From NCBI RefSeq assembly GCF_005144885.1, contig NZ_CP039690.1:3919001-3983000 (forward strand): a DNA stretch of 64,000 nt, in the 5' to 3' direction. The translations under genes and the position numbers were made by a program. Below are positions 8,149 to 15,820 of the stretch, in pieces. The number at the start of each line of letters is the position of its first letter. Position 1 is the stretch's first letter. The notes under the pieces are model-generated. The model had not been told where the DNA came from. It saw only the letters and a program-made list of their open reading frames with translations, and did no database searches. This stretch comes from Phreatobacter stygius (GTDB taxonomy: Bacteria; Pseudomonadota; Alphaproteobacteria; Rhizobiales; Phreatobacteraceae).

Positions 8149-9234
8149 TCAGGCCTTCCGCTCGCGGCGCAGCTCCTTGGCGCGCGCCTGGTGCGCCAGA
8201 AGCCTGGCCAGCACCTCGACCGCGCCCGTGCTCGAGGTCTGCTGATAGGCATTGTCGGCCGGCAGCGCCGTCACCATCCGGCGATGCGCCTCGCCGAGAT
8301 TGTGATAGGGCAGGCCGGGCAGGAAATGGTGCAGCCCGTGATAGCGCAGCCCGACGGGGGCCCACAGCATGGGCAGCATGGCCGGCGGCGGCACGTTGAC
8401 GGTGTCGAGCAATTGCTCGACCGCATCCATCTCCTCGCCTTCGTTCTCCCAATGGTGCGCCAGCAGCGTGCGGAACTGGTTGGTCAGGGCGATGCCGGCG
8501 GCGATCGCCAGCACGATGGCGACCGAAGTCCAGGAGATCGCGCCTGACAGCACCAGGGCGGCAACCCCCCAGGCATAAAGGCAGGTGACGGTTTCCAGCA
8601 CCAGCCAGCGCCGGGCGAGCGTCGGCGTCAGCGGCGGCCGGCGGAACTCCGGATTGATCACCAGCGCCGACAGGCGCTCCACCATCAGGCGCCGGAGCGG
8701 CGGAATGACCGCCGCGAGCGGCACCAGGATGAGCGAGCGGAGGATCAGCAGCAGCGGGAAGAACAGCGCGGCGAAAGTGAACAGAATGAGTTCGACCGGC
8801 CGGTTATGGCCGAGCGGCAGGTATTCCGGGTCGCGCACGGTGCCGTAATGGGTCTTGGCGTGATGCAGCGTGTGCACGCCCTCGTAGAAGAACGAGGGGG
8901 TCAGCAGGGGAATGCCGACCAGGATGTTCCAGCCGGTCCAGAAGCCGGGCAAGGTCGACAGCCGGACATGGGTCAGTTCGTGGATGAACAGGATCGCGCG
9001 GTAGAGTGCCAGCACGGCAATGATGCCGGCCGCGATGCGCAGCGGAACCGGTAGCGTCGGCGCCACCGCGGCCGCCAGCGCGCCGTAGCCGAGGCCGGAA
9101 CTGGCGATCAGGTCGACCCAGTAGAGCACCGGATTGGGCTGCATCAGATCGGCGGTCAGGCGGTGGGCGGCTTTCAGCAGGACGGCGCTGTCGCTTTTTT
9201 CATTCTGCCTGGCTTCCACGGGCTGCGGGCTCAT
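8149..9234 (-). CDS. Membrane fatty acid desaturase / hydroxylase
   Basis: A 361-residue integral membrane di-iron enzyme. Its histidine boxes are HELTH, HTLHHAKTHYG, HWENEGEE and GLHHFLPGLPYHNL. There are four or more hydrophobic segments, including one near residues 50-75 and a pair near 150-200. I chose the ATG at 9234 (MSPQPVEARQ); a start at 9357 is possible but adds an unlikely Arg-rich leader. It introduces a double bond or hydroxyl into a lipid acyl or sphingoid chain. It is convergent with spt and on the same strand as the ACP-ketosynthase operon upstream, from which about 200 bases separate it. Regiospecificity is not predictable. Confidence 0.85.
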   Translation of the reverse strand: MSPQPVEARQNEKSDSAVLLKAAHRLTADLMQPNPVLYWVDLIASSGLGYGALAAAVAPTLPVPLRIAAGIIAVLALYRAILFIHELTHVRLSTLPGFWTGWNILVGIPLLTPSFFYEGVHTLHHAKTHYGTVRDPEYLPLGHNRPVELILFTFAALFFPLLLILRSLILVPLAAVIPPLRRLMVERLSALVINPEFRRPPLTPTLARRWLVLETVTCLYAWGVAALVLSGAISWTSVAIVLAIAAGIALTNQFRTLLAHHWENEGEEMDAVEQLLDTVNVPPPAMLPMLWAPVGLRYHGLHHFLPGLPYHNLGEAHRRMVTALPADNAYQQTSSTGAVEVLARLLAHQARAKELRRERKA

Positions 9235-9434
9235 GACGGACAAATGGCGGACTCCGAAACAATGGCCCGGGCGGTCGGGAGAGGCGACCATGAGCCTTTG
9301 ACGATAGCGAAGGGCAGGCGACGCGACAACGACGGGAAAGGCGCAGACCTGCCGCAAATGCAGGCAGGTGCTGGCACGGCAGGCTGACCAGGATGGCGGC
9401 GGCGCTCCCGGCCTGCGGCTGGCCGAGGTCCCTT

Positions 9435-9842
9435 TTAGCCGGTCAGCACCGCTTCGGCCAGCGCCACCACCTTGTCGGCGCCGTCGCGGACGAAGATCCT
9501 GAGCGTGACACGCCGCCGGCCCTCGGGGCTGTCCAGGCGCACCACGCGGGCCGCCACCGTCACCGGCGAGCCGACGGCGACCGGCAGGGCAAAGCGGCTC
9601 GAAAGCTTGTCGCAGCGCGCCTGCGGCAGCCAGGCTGCCAAGGCGCTATCGACCAGCCCCATCAACAGCATGCCCTGGACGATCGGGCCGTCGAGGCCGA
9701 TCGCCTTGGCGGCGCCCGCATCGACATGGATCGGATTGGCGTCGCCCGAGGCCTCGGCGTAACACCGGACGGCCGCCGCGTCGATCGGCCCGAAACGATG
9801 CTCGGGCAATTGGCTGCCGACGGCAAGCGTCTCGGCGGTCAT
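9435..9842 (-). CDS. MaoC-like hotdog dehydratase
   Basis: A 135-residue single-hotdog protein with the hydratase motif YAEASGDANPIHVD, including the catalytic Asp and His of the (R)-specific enoyl hydratase/MaoC family. Its ATG overlaps the stop of the preceding hotdog gene (ATGA at 9839-9842), so the two are translationally coupled. Two small hotdog proteins encoded as a pair often form one heterodimeric 3-hydroxyacyl dehydratase, as in mycobacterial HadAB. With the upstream ketosynthase and ACP it would dehydrate a 3-hydroxyacyl-ACP intermediate. Confidence 0.82.
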   Translation of the reverse strand: MTAETLAVGSQLPEHRFGPIDAAAVRCYAEASGDANPIHVDAGAAKAIGLDGPIVQGMLLMGLVDSALAAWLPQARCDKLSSRFALPVAVGSPVTVAARVVRLDSPEGRRRVTLRIFVRDGADKVVALAEAVLTG

Positions 9843-10216
9843 TGAAACAGCCTGAGCACGCTGCGAAGCCTGACCAGCGCCTGGTTGCCGGCATCGGTGA
9901 CCGAGGCTTCGAGCGTCACATGGATCGCGTCGGTGCGCGTCGCGGTAACCTCGATCGACAGTGGCGTATCGATCGGCAGGGCCGCGAAAGTCTCGACCGT
10001 CTGAAGTTCATGCACCGGCAGGGCCATGGGCATGTCGGCGCTCAAGGCCTTGACCAGGGCGACGACCTCGGGCCGCGTCAGCCAGCGGATCGGATAGGTC
10101 GTCGGCAGCCGCGCGGCCGTCGGATCGGCGCCGATGCTCGCCGCGAAAGCCCTGACGTCGCCGGCCCCGGCCACCACGCCGAAACGCGCCGAGGCGTGCC
10201 GGCCGGCGAGGCTCAC
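9839..10216 (-). CDS. Second hotdog protein (MaoC/FAS1-type dehydratase partner), GTG start
   Basis: A 125-residue protein beginning V(M)SLAGRHASARFGVV. It starts at a GTG whose last bases overlap the ketosynthase stop (GTGA, 10213-10216) and ends by overlapping the MaoC start. TYPIRWLTRPEVVALV and the C-terminal strands VTATRTDAIHVTLEASVTD fit a hotdog fold. It lacks the clear D-x4-H motif of its downstream neighbour, so it is probably the non-catalytic or substrate-binding half of a heterodimer. Only an alternative start reveals this gene, so it is easily missed. Confidence 0.72.
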   Translation of the reverse strand: MSLAGRHASARFGVVAGAGDVRAFAASIGADPTAARLPTTYPIRWLTRPEVVALVKALSADMPMALPVHELQTVETFAALPIDTPLSIEVTATRTDAIHVTLEASVTDAGNQALVRLRSVLRLFQ

Positions 10217-11424
10217 GCGGCGCGCCCGATGACCAGCGCGGCATTGATGCCGCCGAAAGCGAAAGAATTGCTCATCGCCACCGACAGCGGCTGGCGGCGG
10301 CCGACATTGGGCACGCAGTCGATCGGGCAGTTCGGGTCGGCCGCGGCATGGTTGATCGTCGGCGGGATCCGGCCTTCTTCCAGCGCCCGCACGGTGATCA
10401 CCACCTCGACGGCTCCGGCCGCGCCGAGCGTATGGCCGTGCACCGGCTTGGTCGAGCTGACCGGCAGGTTGGCAATGTGATCGCCGAAGATGCGGTTCAG
10501 CGCTTCGCTCTCGGTCGTGTCGTTCAGCACCGTGCCGGTGCCGTGGGCGTTGACATAGCTGACTGCGCTTGGCGGCAGCCCGGCATCGTCGAGAGCGGCG
10601 GCCATGGCGTCGGAAGCGCCGTCCAGGTCTGGCCGGAGAATGTCCTTGGCGTCGCTGGTCGTGCCATAGCCGAGCAGGCGGGCCCGGATCCTGGCGCCGC
10701 GCGCCTTGGCGACCTCTTCGGCCTCGACGATCAGCACGGCGCCCGCCTCGCCCAGCAACAGGCCGTTGCGGCCCTTGGAGAACGGCCGGCAGAGATCCGG
10801 CGACAACACGCGCATTGCTTCCCAGACCTTCATGCCGCCGGGCGTGACGATGGCCTCGGTGCCGCCGACGATGACCCGGTCGGCGAGCCCTGAGCGCACC
10901 ATCATCATGGCCATGCCGAGCGCCTGCGACGACGAAGCGCAGGCGCTGGAAATGACGAAGGTCGTGCCGGTGCAGCCATAGGTCATGCCGATATGGGAGG
11001 CCGAGGCGCTCATCATCGAGCGCGGCACGGTCAACGGATCGGGCCGTTTGCCGGCGCCAAGATTGAGGATCGCATCCTCGATCGAGCCGGCGCTGCCGAT
11101 GCCGGTGCCGACGATCACCGAGGTGCGGTTGCCGAACGGCGGCGCGTCGGCAAGGCCGGCATCCTTCACGGCTTCCGCCGCGGCGATCAGCGCGAAAGCG
11201 GTGGCCCGATCGTAAAAGCCGGTTTTTCTGTCGGGGAACAGCTGCGGCAGATCGAGCTCCGGGATCTGGGCCGCGACCTTCACCGCATTGCCGACATCGC
11301 GCGACAGAATCAGCGGGCGCGCGCCGGAAACGCCCTCGGCGGCGGCATTCCACAAGGCCTCGACACCGAGCCCGGCGACCGAAATCGCGCCGATGCCGGT
11401 AATGACGGCTTGCCTGCCGGTCAC
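10213..11424 (-). CDS. Beta-ketoacyl-ACP synthase (FabF/KAS II-like)
   Basis: A 403-residue condensing enzyme with a complete catalytic set: Cys162 in SSACASSSQ, His294 in VNAHGTGT and His331 in KPVHGHTLGAAG. The usual length for FabF is about 410. It begins one base after the ACP stop, so ACP and ketosynthase are clearly one operon. A stand-alone ketosynthase with its own ACP and two dehydratases suggests a dedicated acyl chain-building or elongation module rather than housekeeping fatty acid synthesis. The reductase steps would have to come from elsewhere, for example FabG and FabI or the nearby SDR. Confidence 0.9.
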   Translation of the reverse strand: MTGRQAVITGIGAISVAGLGVEALWNAAAEGVSGARPLILSRDVGNAVKVAAQIPELDLPQLFPDRKTGFYDRATAFALIAAAEAVKDAGLADAPPFGNRTSVIVGTGIGSAGSIEDAILNLGAGKRPDPLTVPRSMMSASASHIGMTYGCTGTTFVISSACASSSQALGMAMMMVRSGLADRVIVGGTEAIVTPGGMKVWEAMRVLSPDLCRPFSKGRNGLLLGEAGAVLIVEAEEVAKARGARIRARLLGYGTTSDAKDILRPDLDGASDAMAAALDDAGLPPSAVSYVNAHGTGTVLNDTTESEALNRIFGDHIANLPVSSTKPVHGHTLGAAGAVEVVITVRALEEGRIPPTINHAAADPNCPIDCVPNVGRRQPLSVAMSNSFAFGGINAALVIGRAA

Positions 11425-11425
11425 G

Positions 11426-11704
11426 TCAGGCCTTCTTCTCGGCGAGGATGCGTTCCTTCAGGATCGTCAGCAGGCCGCCGACATCCTTCACCTGGGCCAG
11501 ACTCTCGTCCATCGGCACATAGACGGCGAATTTCTCTTCGACGGCGGCGAGGATCATCATGTAGTCGACACTGGCAATGTTGAGCGACTCGAGCGTCGTC
11601 TCCGGCCCGACGCCAGCGAGATCGACCATGCCCTCTTTCGCGATGACGTCAACGAGGTCCAGAGTGAGTTCATCATCTCCAAATCGGGTTGCAATGTCGC
11701 TCAT
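11426..11704 (-). CDS. Acyl carrier protein, atypical attachment motif
   Basis: A 92-residue acidic helical ACP, first gene of the ACP-ketosynthase-hotdog-hotdog operon. The phosphopantetheine site reads LNIASVDYMM, with Ser45 as the attachment residue; the canonical text is GxDSL. The Asp before and Leu after the Ser are thus replaced by Ala and Val, as seen in some specialised ACPs. In Caulobacter a dedicated ACP is needed for ceramide synthesis, and this may be the equivalent. It could load acyl chains for the SPT-like enzyme, the ketosynthase or both. Confidence 0.85.
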   Translation of the reverse strand: MSDIATRFGDDELTLDLVDVIAKEGMVDLAGVGPETTLESLNIASVDYMMILAAVEEKFAVYVPMDESLAQVKDVGGLLTILKERILAEKKA

Positions 11705-11911
11705 TCATTAGCCTTTTTTGGATTTTGGTAACTTCGGCGCAAGCTATGCGCTCGGCGTCCGGAAGCCAAGTGCCCAAGCCCCCCAAGGGCTCAACCTGTT
11801 GTTCCTATACGGTTCGCAGCGCCCTATCTACAGCGCGATTGCCTGTTGCACAGGATCGGCCGCAATGTCTATGCGATATTGCCCCACCTATCACGGATCC
11901 AGCTTGATATC

Positions 11912-12526
11912 ATGGTCACCCGGCGTTCCCTATTTCTGACTGCAGGCGCATTGGCATATGGGATGGCCAGCCGGCCGGGGCTCGCCCAGGGCCAGCGGCT
12001 GCCGCCGATCGTCGCGCGTGGCTCGGAGGTCACCGTCTCGCGGACGTTGATCGTGGCCAGGCCCGACCTGCCGGTGGCGACCGACCCGGGCCTTCTGTTC
12101 TACGTCCAGCACTCGATCAACAAGAGCCTGATCGTCTATGCCGCGCGGCTCCGGCCGGACGGCAAGCTGGACCCGAACCAGCCGGTGGAAGCGTTCTGGC
12201 GCCGTTTCGACGAGCAAGGCCAAAGGCGAGCGCTGAATTTCTTCGAACGGATCTTTGCTTTCGGGGTCAGCACGCGGGCTTTGCCGGATGGTCGCTACGG
12301 CGCGCGCATCGCCGGTTACCGGGCGCGTGAAGCGATCATCGATCTCGACGAAAGGGGCAAGCCGCGCGCCCTGCTGCCGGTCGGTTCGCGCATGGTCCGG
12401 GTTGTTTATGCCTATGCCTCGGCCGATGACGCCGGCTTCATCCCGAAGATCCATTACGTCGACGTGCACGGCTTCGATATCGCAACGGGCGAGGCGATTC
12501 GTGAAAGAATTCGTCTCGATATGTGA
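11912..12526 (+). CDS. DUF4833 family secreted protein
   Basis: A 204-residue protein with a Tat-like signal (MVTRRSLFLTAGALAYGM, cleavage after PGLAQ). The mature domain matches what I recall of DUF4833: FYVQHSINKSLIVYAARL, GKLDPNQPVEAFWRRFDEQG, and PKIHYVDVHGFDIATGEAI near the end. The ATG at 11912 fits the signal peptide; a longer frame from 11846 is unlikely. It lies between the ACP operon and the GT32 gene, facing the latter. The function of DUF4833 is unknown; in this locus a periplasmic lipid-related role is possible but only by association. Confidence 0.75.
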   Translation: MVTRRSLFLTAGALAYGMASRPGLAQGQRLPPIVARGSEVTVSRTLIVARPDLPVATDPGLLFYVQHSINKSLIVYAARLRPDGKLDPNQPVEAFWRRFDEQGQRRALNFFERIFAFGVSTRALPDGRYGARIAGYRAREAIIDLDERGKPRALLPVGSRMVRVVYAYASADDAGFIPKIHYVDVHGFDIATGEAIRERIRLDM

Positions 12527-12541
12527 TCGCCGGGCCGGGCT

Positions 12542-13303
12542 CTAGCGCCAGCCGAAATCGTGCCAGAGGCCGGCCGGATAGGGGTTCGGCAGGCGGTTGC
12601 GCTCGACCCATTGCCTGGCCAGCGGCTGGCGCCGGCCTTGCGGCTGCTTCCAGGCGCCGACGAAATGATGCCGGAAATGGATGTTTCGGTTCAGCCAGGG
12701 AAGGCCGGCATAGAGGTCGGGCGGCACCCAATAGACCTGTTCCAACACGCCGACGCCGCGTGGCTCGAGCGCGTAGAAGAGCCGCGTCAGCGCCCTGGGG
12801 CCGGTGGCGTCCTCGATCTCGCCGCGCAGGGTCAGGGGGGTGGCCGCGAGGCGCTGCGTGATCTTGGTGATCATGGCGTAGAGGAAGGGATGTCCGGGCG
12901 GCGCGCCGAACATGCAGTTGGCGAGCTGGAACGGCTGCGCGTAGCCGAGCTCGCGCTGGCGTTGTGGCATGACCTGGGCCTCGATCGAAAACACCGCCTG
13001 GTCGGTGTTGCGGAACCGCTCGATCGGCTTCAGGCATTCCATGTCGAGATCGGCGTAGAAGCCGCCCTCGGCGAAGACCGCGACCAGCCGGAAGAGATCG
13101 GCCTTGGCCACACCGAACGGCAGGCTGTCATAGGCGGCAAGCGCTTCGGGACAACGGGCCGCGACATAGGCACGGCGGGCGCTGGCGTCATAGAGGCGCA
13201 TGTCGAGGCCGGGATTGCGCGTTCTGATGGTTTGCCGGAATGCCTGGAGATGGTCGGGCAGATCCAGGGTTTCCCAGGTCTGGTGCAGGATCGGCGGGAT
13301 CAT
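12542..13303 (-). CDS. GT32-type glycosyltransferase (OCH1 / IPC mannosyltransferase-like)
   Basis: A 253-residue enzyme with the DXD sugar-transferase layout of family GT32. MIPPILHQTWETLDLP at the N-terminus is the family IPKxIHQxW-type opening. GVAKADLFRLVAVFAEGG leads into FYADLDMECL, with Asp85 and Asp87 as the DXD pair. GT32 includes yeast Och1 and Sur1/Csg1, the latter mannosylating inositol phosphorylceramide; bacterial members also modify capsules. Its stop is 14 bases after that of the convergent DUF4833 gene, and the LptG-like gene starts the run upstream. With an AUR1-like enzyme elsewhere in the window, an inositol-sphingolipid glycosyltransferase is a reasonable guess. The sugar donor is unknown. 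Confidence 0.8.
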   Translation of the reverse strand: MIPPILHQTWETLDLPDHLQAFRQTIRTRNPGLDMRLYDASARRAYVAARCPEALAAYDSLPFGVAKADLFRLVAVFAEGGFYADLDMECLKPIERFRNTDQAVFSIEAQVMPQRQRELGYAQPFQLANCMFGAPPGHPFLYAMITKITQRLAATPLTLRGEIEDATGPRALTRLFYALEPRGVGVLEQVYWVPPDLYAGLPWLNRNIHFRHHFVGAWKQPQGRRQPLARQWVERNRLPNPYPAGLWHDFGWR

Positions 13304-13316
13304 CGGCTGGTTCCGG

Positions 13317-14507
13317 TCAACGCTGGCCCATCCGGTCGAGCCGGATCAGCAGGGCGAAGGCGACGCCGATCATCGCCAGCGGCATGCCCCAGGTCGCGAC
13401 GACAGGCGGAAACCGGCCATATTCGCCCAGCCAGACGAAAATATTGGTCGCGACATGCAGGAAATAGCCGGTCAGGCCAATCGTCATCATGGCGCTGAAC
13501 TTGAGCCGATGGGCGATCAGCGTCATGGCCATGGCGGAGGCCAGGACCATCATGCCGAACGGCAGGAAAGCCTGGGCGAAGCGGGCATGCCACCAGGTCG
13601 AATAGCTCGCCGCGTCCGGAATGCCGTCGCCGCGGCTGGCGAGAGCGGCAAGCGTCGCCTGCGGCAGATAGCGGGCATCGATGCCGCTGTTTTCCAGCCA
13701 GAGCGGGTCGAGCGGCAGCGTTATGGTTTCTTCGTCGAACCACCAGGCGTCGCCCGCCCCGGTCGCCGGCGTCGGATCGCCCTCCCTGGGCGCCGTCCAG
13801 CGGCTGCCCTGGGTGAAGATCCAGCGGCCGGCCTCGGCGGCCGGACGGGCGGAACTGGCGGCGACCCGCGAGACCAGACGGCTATCGGCCGAGACCTCGT
13901 AGACGTCGACATCGACCAGCCGGCGCTGCCGGTAGTCGAGCCGCGCCTTGATCATCTGATTGTCGAGGGTGATCCAGCGCGGCACATCCTGCAGCCGGCG
14001 ATCGAAACGTTCGCCATAGTCGCCGAGCCCGTGGGCGATCTGATAGGCCACCGCGGCCGGCCTCAGGATGCCGATCGAGGCGACCTGGATCATCCCGCAC
14101 AGCGCGCCGACGATGGCCAGCGGAACGATCGCCTGCAGTGGCGTGCGTCCGCCGTTCCAGATGACCACCCGCTCGCGCGTCTGGGTCAGCGTCACCTCCG
14201 ACCAGAACAGTCCGAGAAACGTGCCGAGCGGCATCAGCGATCCCGTCAGGTCGGCCAGCCTGAGCGCGATATACCAGACCAGGTGTCCGGTGATGCCAAG
14301 GGCGCTCTGGTTGGCCGCCTGGGCCAGGATGCGGTCGGCGCGCGGCGCGACATCCAGCGTCAGGCCGACGATCAGCAGCGCCGCGACAACGGTTGCCACA
14401 TGGCGCGCATGGGCAAGCGCCAGCGTCCGCGTGAAGGTGCCGAGCGGCACCAGGCCGAAGCTCCGGCCGGCCGGTGTCGAGGTCAGGCGGGAGATGGCAC
14501 CGGTCAC
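13317..14507 (-). CDS. LptG-like permease (YjgP/YjgQ family), orphan copy
   Basis: A 396-residue inner-membrane protein with the LptF/LptG plan: three N-terminal hydrophobic segments, a periplasmic beta-jellyroll region (about residues 145-300; DVYEVSADSRLVSRV, GRWIFTQGSRW), and three C-terminal segments. Its ATG overlaps the stop of the LptF-like gene (14504-14507). LptF and LptG are the transmembrane subunits that pull LPS from the inner membrane with the ATPase LptB. Housekeeping lptFG usually sit beside lptD; here they lie between a GT32 and a ceramide-synthase-like gene. A paralogous exporter for another lipid is therefore possible. Confidence 0.85.
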   Translation of the reverse strand: MTGAISRLTSTPAGRSFGLVPLGTFTRTLALAHARHVATVVAALLIVGLTLDVAPRADRILAQAANQSALGITGHLVWYIALRLADLTGSLMPLGTFLGLFWSEVTLTQTRERVVIWNGGRTPLQAIVPLAIVGALCGMIQVASIGILRPAAVAYQIAHGLGDYGERFDRRLQDVPRWITLDNQMIKARLDYRQRRLVDVDVYEVSADSRLVSRVAASSARPAAEAGRWIFTQGSRWTAPREGDPTPATGAGDAWWFDEETITLPLDPLWLENSGIDARYLPQATLAALASRGDGIPDAASYSTWWHARFAQAFLPFGMMVLASAMAMTLIAHRLKFSAMMTIGLTGYFLHVATNIFVWLGEYGRFPPVVATWGMPLAMIGVAFALLIRLDRMGQR

Positions 14508-15763
14508 GAGCGGCCGAGCCCTGGGCGCGCCACGGCCGATGAGCGGGCCGCGACCAGGCTCGCCATGGCGAGCGTCAGGCCGGTGGCCATGATGATCAGG
14601 AAGGCCAGCATCGGCACGACGCCGATCCAGGTGACGCCGGCGAGTGCCGCGGTACCGACGATCTCGGTGGCCATCAGCCCGGCGCAGGCCAGTGGCAGCA
14701 CGAAGGCCTGGTTGAGCCGGGTGGTGAAGGACAAGGCCAGGATCGCGATCAGCGGCGCCAGCAGGCAGAGCAGGCTGCGGCCGATCCGCTTGCCCAGTTC
14801 CAGCCGATGCAGCGGGTCGGCGCCGGCCGACATGAACAATTCGGCGGTCGTCTGCTCCGCCACATGGCGGCTGCGCGGGTCGAACGGCACGACGTCGTCG
14901 ATGACCATGCTTTGTGAGGTCGAGCTGCCGCGCAATGACGAGAACGGCGCGGTCGGCGGCCGGCCGGTGCGCGGAGCACCGGCGGCGGGAAGCGCGAATT
15001 CGTCGACCGAGAAATCGAACAGATGGAGCGACACCCGGCCGCTGTCCCCGGGCCCGGTCAGGCTCGCGCCGTTGGCCACGATGATGCGTTCGCGTCCCGG
15101 CTCGTCGTCCTGGCGCACGAACAGCCGCGGATTGCCGTCGCCACCGGCACGCGGCGTCACCGCGACCGTGCCGATCCGTGTCTCGATCAGCCGGTTCGCC
15201 GAAACCGTATTGCCGGTCAGGGCATTGTATTGGGCGGAGAACATGACCAGCCGGAAGGCGTAGCGCGACAGCGGGTCGACAAAGCCGCCGATCGCCAGGG
15301 TCGCGATCTGGGCGCCGAGCCCGATCGCCAGCACCAGCCGGATCAGGCCGTGGGGTGGAATGCCGAGGCTCGACAGCATCAGGAATTCACGATCCTCGCG
15401 CATCGCCAGGGTGACCCGATAGACCGCGATCAGAACGGCGGTCGGCAGCGCCAGCTCGAACACTTCGGGCAACAGGGCGACCATCATCATCAGGGTCTTG
15501 GACAGCGGCGCGCGAATCTTCAGGACCTCTTCCAAAAGGCCCGAGATCAGCTTTTCCGAAACGAACACGCATTCGATCAGCAGCAGCACCAGCGCGACCT
15601 GGATCACCACGTCGCGGATCACGCGCTTGGCCTGCTGGTGCGGAAACCGGCGTGGCTGGCCGGCCATGTTTCGCTGGGCCCTGTCCCGCCACGCGACGCC
15701 GGTCCGGGCGATGGCCTTTCGCGCGATGTCTGGCCGCGACTGCATCGTTCCGGTTCGCTCCAC
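14504..15763 (-). CDS. LptF-like permease (YjgP/YjgQ family), orphan copy
   Basis: A 419-residue permease with membrane segments near residues 50-70 (VALVLLLIECVFVSEKL), 90-115 and 130-155, a periplasmic domain, and C-terminal segments. REDREFLMLSSLGIPPHGLI is the cytoplasmic coupling region typical of LptF/G. It forms a two-gene unit with the LptG-like permease. The N-terminus (ATG at 15763) may be too long by up to about 30 residues, since a Met and hydrophobic start occur further in. Divergent to it, 57 bases away, is the GNAT-like ceramide synthase candidate. No lptC, lptA or lptD is present in the window. Confidence 0.85.
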   Translation of the reverse strand: MERTGTMQSRPDIARKAIARTGVAWRDRAQRNMAGQPRRFPHQQAKRVIRDVVIQVALVLLLIECVFVSEKLISGLLEEVLKIRAPLSKTLMMMVALLPEVFELALPTAVLIAVYRVTLAMREDREFLMLSSLGIPPHGLIRLVLAIGLGAQIATLAIGGFVDPLSRYAFRLVMFSAQYNALTGNTVSANRLIETRIGTVAVTPRAGGDGNPRLFVRQDDEPGRERIIVANGASLTGPGDSGRVSLHLFDFSVDEFALPAAGAPRTGRPPTAPFSSLRGSSTSQSMVIDDVVPFDPRSRHVAEQTTAELFMSAGADPLHRLELGKRIGRSLLCLLAPLIAILALSFTTRLNQAFVLPLACAGLMATEIVGTAALAGVTWIGVVPMLAFLIIMATGLTLAMASLVAARSSAVARPGLGRS

Positions 15764-15820
15764 TGATGATGAGTTGATCGTCGTGATGATGGCTTGCCGG
15801 CCAATGACACGATAGACAGC

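Noticed and set aside
13200-15263. 687-codon plus-strand frame across the LptG/LptF-like genes
   Set aside because: It crosses two genes with clear permease features on the other strand and has no domain itself.
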